From Pedobacter sp. JY14-1 (GTDB lineage Bacteria; Bacteroidota; Bacteroidia; Sphingobacteriales; Sphingobacteriaceae): DNA of 64,000 nucleotides. Shown in pieces: positions 61,667 through 64,000 of the stretch; within the stretch, counting starts at the first letter, position 1, and each line of letters begins with the position of its first letter. The stretch spans positions 783,786-847,785 of the forward strand of contig NZ_JARJHU010000001.1 in NCBI RefSeq assembly GCF_029269825.1. Direction: 5' to 3'. Below the pieces are notes generated by a model. That model had not been told where the DNA came from and did not search any database. It saw nothing but the letters and a program-made list of their open reading frames with translations. The translations under genes and the position numbers were made by a program.

Positions 61667-62053
61667 TTAGTTGTTGCCTTCGGCACGTTTCTTCATCGCT
61701 TCCCTTCTTTCCTCAGTCCAGGCTTTAAAAGCTTTCTTCTGATCATCGTTCAGTACGGCAGCAATCTTTACCTCATTTTGCTGGCTAACCTTTGTCATAG
61801 CACCTCTCCAGGCTTCGCGGTCATTACCCAGAGAGTCACGCATTTTTCTCATCGCTGCCCCTTGTTCCAGGAAAATAGCCTGTACTTTTGCTTTCTGGTC
61901 ATCGCTCAGCTTCAGCTTTTCAGCCAGCATCTCGGTCTGCCTTTTTGCGCGTTCTTCTGGGTTGCCACCCCCACGGCGGCCCTGACCATCCTGTGCATTT
62001 GCGAAAGTTACTACACTGAATAACAATCCGCAGATCATCAATAATTTCTTCAT
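61667..62053 (-). CDS. Spy/CpxP-like periplasmic protein
   Basis: 128 residues with a signal peptide (MKKLLMICGLLFSVVTFANA), a Gly/Arg-rich stretch (GQGRRGGGNPEERAKRQ) and then helices with the LTxxQ-type motif (LKLSDDQKAKVQAIF and LNDDQKKAFKAW). Such proteins in Gram-negative bacteria are envelope stress chaperones of the Spy/CpxP type; in Bacteroidota the family is also called DUF4890-like. No regulator nearby. Monocistronic. Confidence 0.75.
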   Translation of the reverse strand: MKKLLMICGLLFSVVTFANAQDGQGRRGGGNPEERAKRQTEMLAEKLKLSDDQKAKVQAIFLEQGAAMRKMRDSLGNDREAWRGAMTKVSQQNEVKIAAVLNDDQKKAFKAWTEERREAMKKRAEGNN

Positions 62054-62130
62054 GTTGCTTTAAGTTTTGTAGGGTTTAGAGCATTTACCCTTACAAAAGT
62101 TTAACCACCTAAAGTAACAAGTATGTGATA

Positions 62131-62658
62131 TTATTTGCCTGAATCGGCAGCAGAAGGATTTTCATCAAACCATTTTTCCTGAATACGCAATACCTTCTCA
62201 ATTACGTCTCTTGCGGCCATGCGCCCCCCCTCATTTGGTGAAACATAGATGGAAACGGCCTTGATTTCAGGCACTGCATCGGCAGGACAAACGGGAAGGC
62301 CAACCAATTGCATTACTTTCAGGTCCGGGACGTCATCTCCCATATATAATACATGTTCAGGGCTTATCCCATATCTTGACAGCAATGCATTCAGTACCTG
62401 GACCTTGTCCGAAACACCCAGGAAAACCTCCTGTATACCCAATCCTTCAAACCTGCGCTGCATGGCCTGACCTCTTCCTCCTGAAATGACTGCAACAACC
62501 AAACCTCTTTTCACGGCAAGCTGCAGGGCATACCCATCCTTAATGTTAAAAGTACGCAGAAACTCTCCGCTGTCCGAAGCAATGATATCTCCGTTGGTCA
62601 GCACGCCGTCTATATCAAAGACAAGCGCAGAAACATCCTTTAATCTCTGCAGGAACAT
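62131..62658 (-). CDS. kdsC: KDO-8-phosphate phosphatase KdsC-like HAD protein
   Basis: 175 residues, HAD superfamily subclass C0: VFDIDGVLTNGDII (nucleophile Asp, motif I), VVAVISGGRGQAM (motif II) and VLYMGDDVPDLKVMQLVGLP (motif IV). Size and motifs match KdsC, which dephosphorylates KDO 8-phosphate for lipopolysaccharide core synthesis as a tetramer. The start codon overlaps the iscX stop by one base, a chance operon pairing rather than a pathway link. Confidence 0.88.
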   Translation of the reverse strand: MFLQRLKDVSALVFDIDGVLTNGDIIASDSGEFLRTFNIKDGYALQLAVKRGLVVAVISGGRGQAMQRRFEGLGIQEVFLGVSDKVQVLNALLSRYGISPEHVLYMGDDVPDLKVMQLVGLPVCPADAVPEIKAVSIYVSPNEGGRMAARDVIEKVLRIQEKWFDENPSAADSGK

Positions 62659-62900
62659 CAGTCCTGGTTGTCACGCCATTCATAAACCCAGGCACTCTGG
62701 ATCTGTTCCAGATGACCTTCATTGCTTTCCTCACGGGTACCTTTAAAATTAGGCAGGGAGAGCACCCACTCTAACAGGTCGGTAAACCGGATGCGATAGA
62801 TTCTGGCCTCATCAAAGTCATCGCCAAATTTCTCATAAAGCTCTTGCGCAATGTCTTCGTGATCATTCCAGTAGATTGGCAAAGCGAATTTTTCCTGCAT
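62658..62900 (-). CDS. iscX: IscX-like iron-sulfur assembly protein
   Basis: 80 residues. The pattern LPIYWNDHEDIAQELYEKFG, RFTDLLEWVLSLPNF and ASNEGHLEQIQSAWVYEW-like SNEGHLEQIQSAWVYEW is that of IscX/YfhJ, a small acidic protein that binds IscS and iron and tunes Fe-S cluster assembly. An N-terminal extension relative to E. coli (66 residues) is small. Located between a [2Fe-2S] ferredoxin and kdsC; the other isc genes are not nearby. Sure about the family, less about its partner. Confidence 0.85.
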   Translation of the reverse strand: MQEKFALPIYWNDHEDIAQELYEKFGDDFDEARIYRIRFTDLLEWVLSLPNFKGTREESNEGHLEQIQSAWVYEWRDNQD

Positions 62901-62921
62901 TTTATTGAATATTTGAATTGG

Positions 62922-63254
62922 TTAATGGCCTAAAAACTGTGATTGGTCAGGAATCTTTACCTCAATATCTCCATCTATGACCACGCATTGACATCCTAGT
63001 CTTGAAGTAATCCTCGGACGAACTGCCCTGTCAATAAAATCCTCTTCCTTTTCAGAGATCTCCTGGATATTGTCCATTCCTTTGAGTACATATACATGGC
63101 AGGTACTACATCCGCAGACTCCGCCGCAGTTGTGCTGTAGCTCTATTCCATTATCGAGGCAGGCATCCAGTACCGATTCACCGCCGGCAATAGGCAGTTC
63201 AACCGGTTCCTTCCCCGCTTCCTCAAAACTTATCTTTAACTTAAAAATACTCAT
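62922..63254 (-). CDS. fdx: [2Fe-2S] ferredoxin, adrenodoxin type
   Basis: 110 residues from ATG 63254; an in-frame TTG four codons upstream is discarded. Cluster ligands: CGGVCGCSTC (C-x5-C-x2-C; with first ligand in HNCGG) and the distal Cys in RLGCQCVV. The sequence IELQHNCGGVCGCSTCHVYV is typical of ISC-type (adrenodoxin-like) ferredoxins that feed electrons into Fe-S assembly. It lies 21 bases before iscX, matching the fdx-iscX order of proteobacterial isc operons. A perfect -7 box is 9 bases before the start codon. Confidence 0.92.
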   Translation of the reverse strand: MSIFKLKISFEEAGKEPVELPIAGGESVLDACLDNGIELQHNCGGVCGCSTCHVYVLKGMDNIQEISEKEEDFIDRAVRPRITSRLGCQCVVIDGDIEVKIPDQSQFLGH

Positions 63255-63263
63255 AATCGTCTT

Positions 63264-63271
63264 CAAAAATA
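63264..63271 (-). promoter_or_regulatory. candidate -7 element of the fdx-iscX-kdsC operon
   Basis: TATTTTTG on the minus strand, a perfect TAnnTTTG match 9 bases before the fdx ATG, implying a leader of about six bases. No -33 element in the expected place; the DUF2520 gene upstream may instead drive the operon. Confidence 0.4.
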
Positions 63272-63293
63272 CGCACCAAAAACCGCAATCGCA

Positions 63294-64000
63294 TTATCCT
63301 TGTGATTTTTTAATGCTGTTACTCAATAGCTGATAGATGTGTGCCAGCTCCGGCCGGTCCTTTAACATGGTCAGATGAGCAGCCATCGTCTTTTCATCAC
63401 CCCGCATCGCCGGTCCGGTCTGGGCTTCCAACGGCCTGTAGTTGCCTACCTTGTTTGCTGTTTCCATGATCAGCGGCCTGATGAGGTCAAAGTCCAGTCC
63501 GTTTTCACCCAAGATGAGGTCACCCAATGCATAGAGATGGTTCACAAAATTACAGGCAAAAGCAGCAGAAAGGTGTAAGATCCGACGCTGTCCGCCATCA
63601 ATTTCATATGCAGGGCTGCCAAGCTTCAAAGCCACGGATTTTAACGTATCCATTATCACTGTATTCCCCGCTTCAAGACACAAGGGTACATGCTTGAAGT
63701 CCAATATTCTCTTTTTGGAAAAAGTCTGCAGTGGATAAAAAACCCCGTGATTTCCAAAGCGCGAAAGTGCCTCTGCGGAAGTTATACCGGAAGTATGCAC
63801 CACAATACCTTTCACTGCCGGCATTGCTTCACACACCGCAGCTATGGCATCGTCCTTTACAGATATAATATAGAAATCGGCATCAACGGTAATTTCCGAA
63901 AGCTCGGCTACAGCTTCGGCTTCCAGGTCGGCCGCAAGTTTTACGGCATTGGCAAAGGTATTGCTCCAAACCTGTATCAAGCGGAAACCTGCGACTTTCA
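63294..64000 (-). CDS. Rossmann-like/DUF2520 family protein (partial, N-terminus outside window)
   Basis: The frame runs open from the right edge for 235 codons to a stop at 63294. Reading past the TTG at 63980, the codons KVAGFRLIQVWS continue the Rossmann fold, so the true N-terminus (with the expected GxGNVA motif) lies beyond the window. Visible are IISVKDDAIAAVC, GIVVHTSGITSAEALSRFG, GVFYPLQTFSK and, at the C-terminal helical domain, HLSAAFACNFVNHLYALGD, the pattern of DUF2520/NADP-binding oxidoreductases related to ketopantoate-type reductases. Function unknown. It precedes fdx by 39 bases and may share its transcript. Confidence 0.82.
   Translation of the reverse strand, partial: KVAGFRLIQVWSNTFANAVKLAADLEAEAVAELSEITVDADFYIISVKDDAIAAVCEAMPAVKGIVVHTSGITSAEALSRFGNHGVFYPLQTFSKKRILDFKHVPLCLEAGNTVIMDTLKSVALKLGSPAYEIDGGQRRILHLSAAFACNFVNHLYALGDLILGENGLDFDLIRPLIMETANKVGNYRPLEAQTGPAMRGDEKTMAAHLTMLKDRPELAHIYQLLSNSIKKSQG

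Noticed and set aside
1..64000. tRNA, rRNA, IS elements, integrases, prophage or restriction/defence genes
   Set aside because: None recognised; gaps between genes are short and show only promoters, terminators and the one palindromic repeat.

Overview
The window looks like a chromosomal segment of a member of Bacteroidota, most likely Sphingobacteriaceae (Pedobacter-like). The signs are a complete moxR-DUF58-BatABCDE operon, a TonB-dependent receptor with a carboxypeptidase-like N-terminal domain, a type IX secretion (type B) C-terminal sorting domain, fused HisB and HisIE proteins, a DUF3822-CoaD-PyrE neighbourhood, few Shine-Dalgarno sequences, and promoters of the TTTG / TAnnTTTG class. 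I see no rRNA, tRNA, CRISPR array, prophage or insertion sequence. Coding density is high, and convergent genes often overlap at their 3' ends.

Layout. 1-8.4 kb: the C-terminal end of an unknown gene, then a tight minus-strand operon read moxR, DUF58, a BatD-like membrane protein, batA, batB, batC, batD, batE. 8.5-14.5 kb: a small outer-membrane barrel, small secreted and cytosolic proteins, a GT39-type glycosyltransferase with GtrA, an orphan membrane histidine kinase and a four-helix-bundle sensor-like protein. 14.5-19.6 kb: a RecD/Dda-like helicase and a housekeeping run (DUF3822, rsmD, coaD, NUDIX, pyrE, SRPBCC). 19.6-27.7 kb: TonB receptor, MFS exporter, DUF1801, ClpB, fosmidomycin-resistance-type MFS. 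27.9-32.7 kb: a compact carbohydrate locus with two cytosolic GT4 glycosyltransferases (one fused to a helical domain) facing a GH130 mannoside-phosphorylase-like gene, with a REP-like palindrome between them. 32.7-36.3 kb: a secreted DPP-IV-type peptidase and a lipoprotein polysaccharide deacetylase.

36.3-44.6 kb: the complete histidine operon hisG-D-C-B-H-A-F-IE plus a WD40 gene. A recognisable promoter precedes it, and so does a 20-codon leader ORF with five histidine codons in seven. The leader RNA can fold into a long hairpin over that ORF. This is a histidine-responsive attenuation leader seen directly in the sequence and is the most striking regulatory feature here.

44.5-64 kb: a 1917-residue alpha-2-macroglobulin-like protein carrying an embedded TonB-plug-like domain; an NlpC/P60 hydrolase; UspA; a two-cluster ferredoxin divergent from a LuxC-like acyl-CoA reductase; a T9SS type B cargo protein; ftsE with a small partner; grpE-dnaJ; an AI-2E family permease; DUF72; Ppx/GppA; Maf; a Spy-like periplasmic protein; and an operon DUF2520 - [2Fe-2S] ferredoxin - iscX - kdsC that runs off the right edge.
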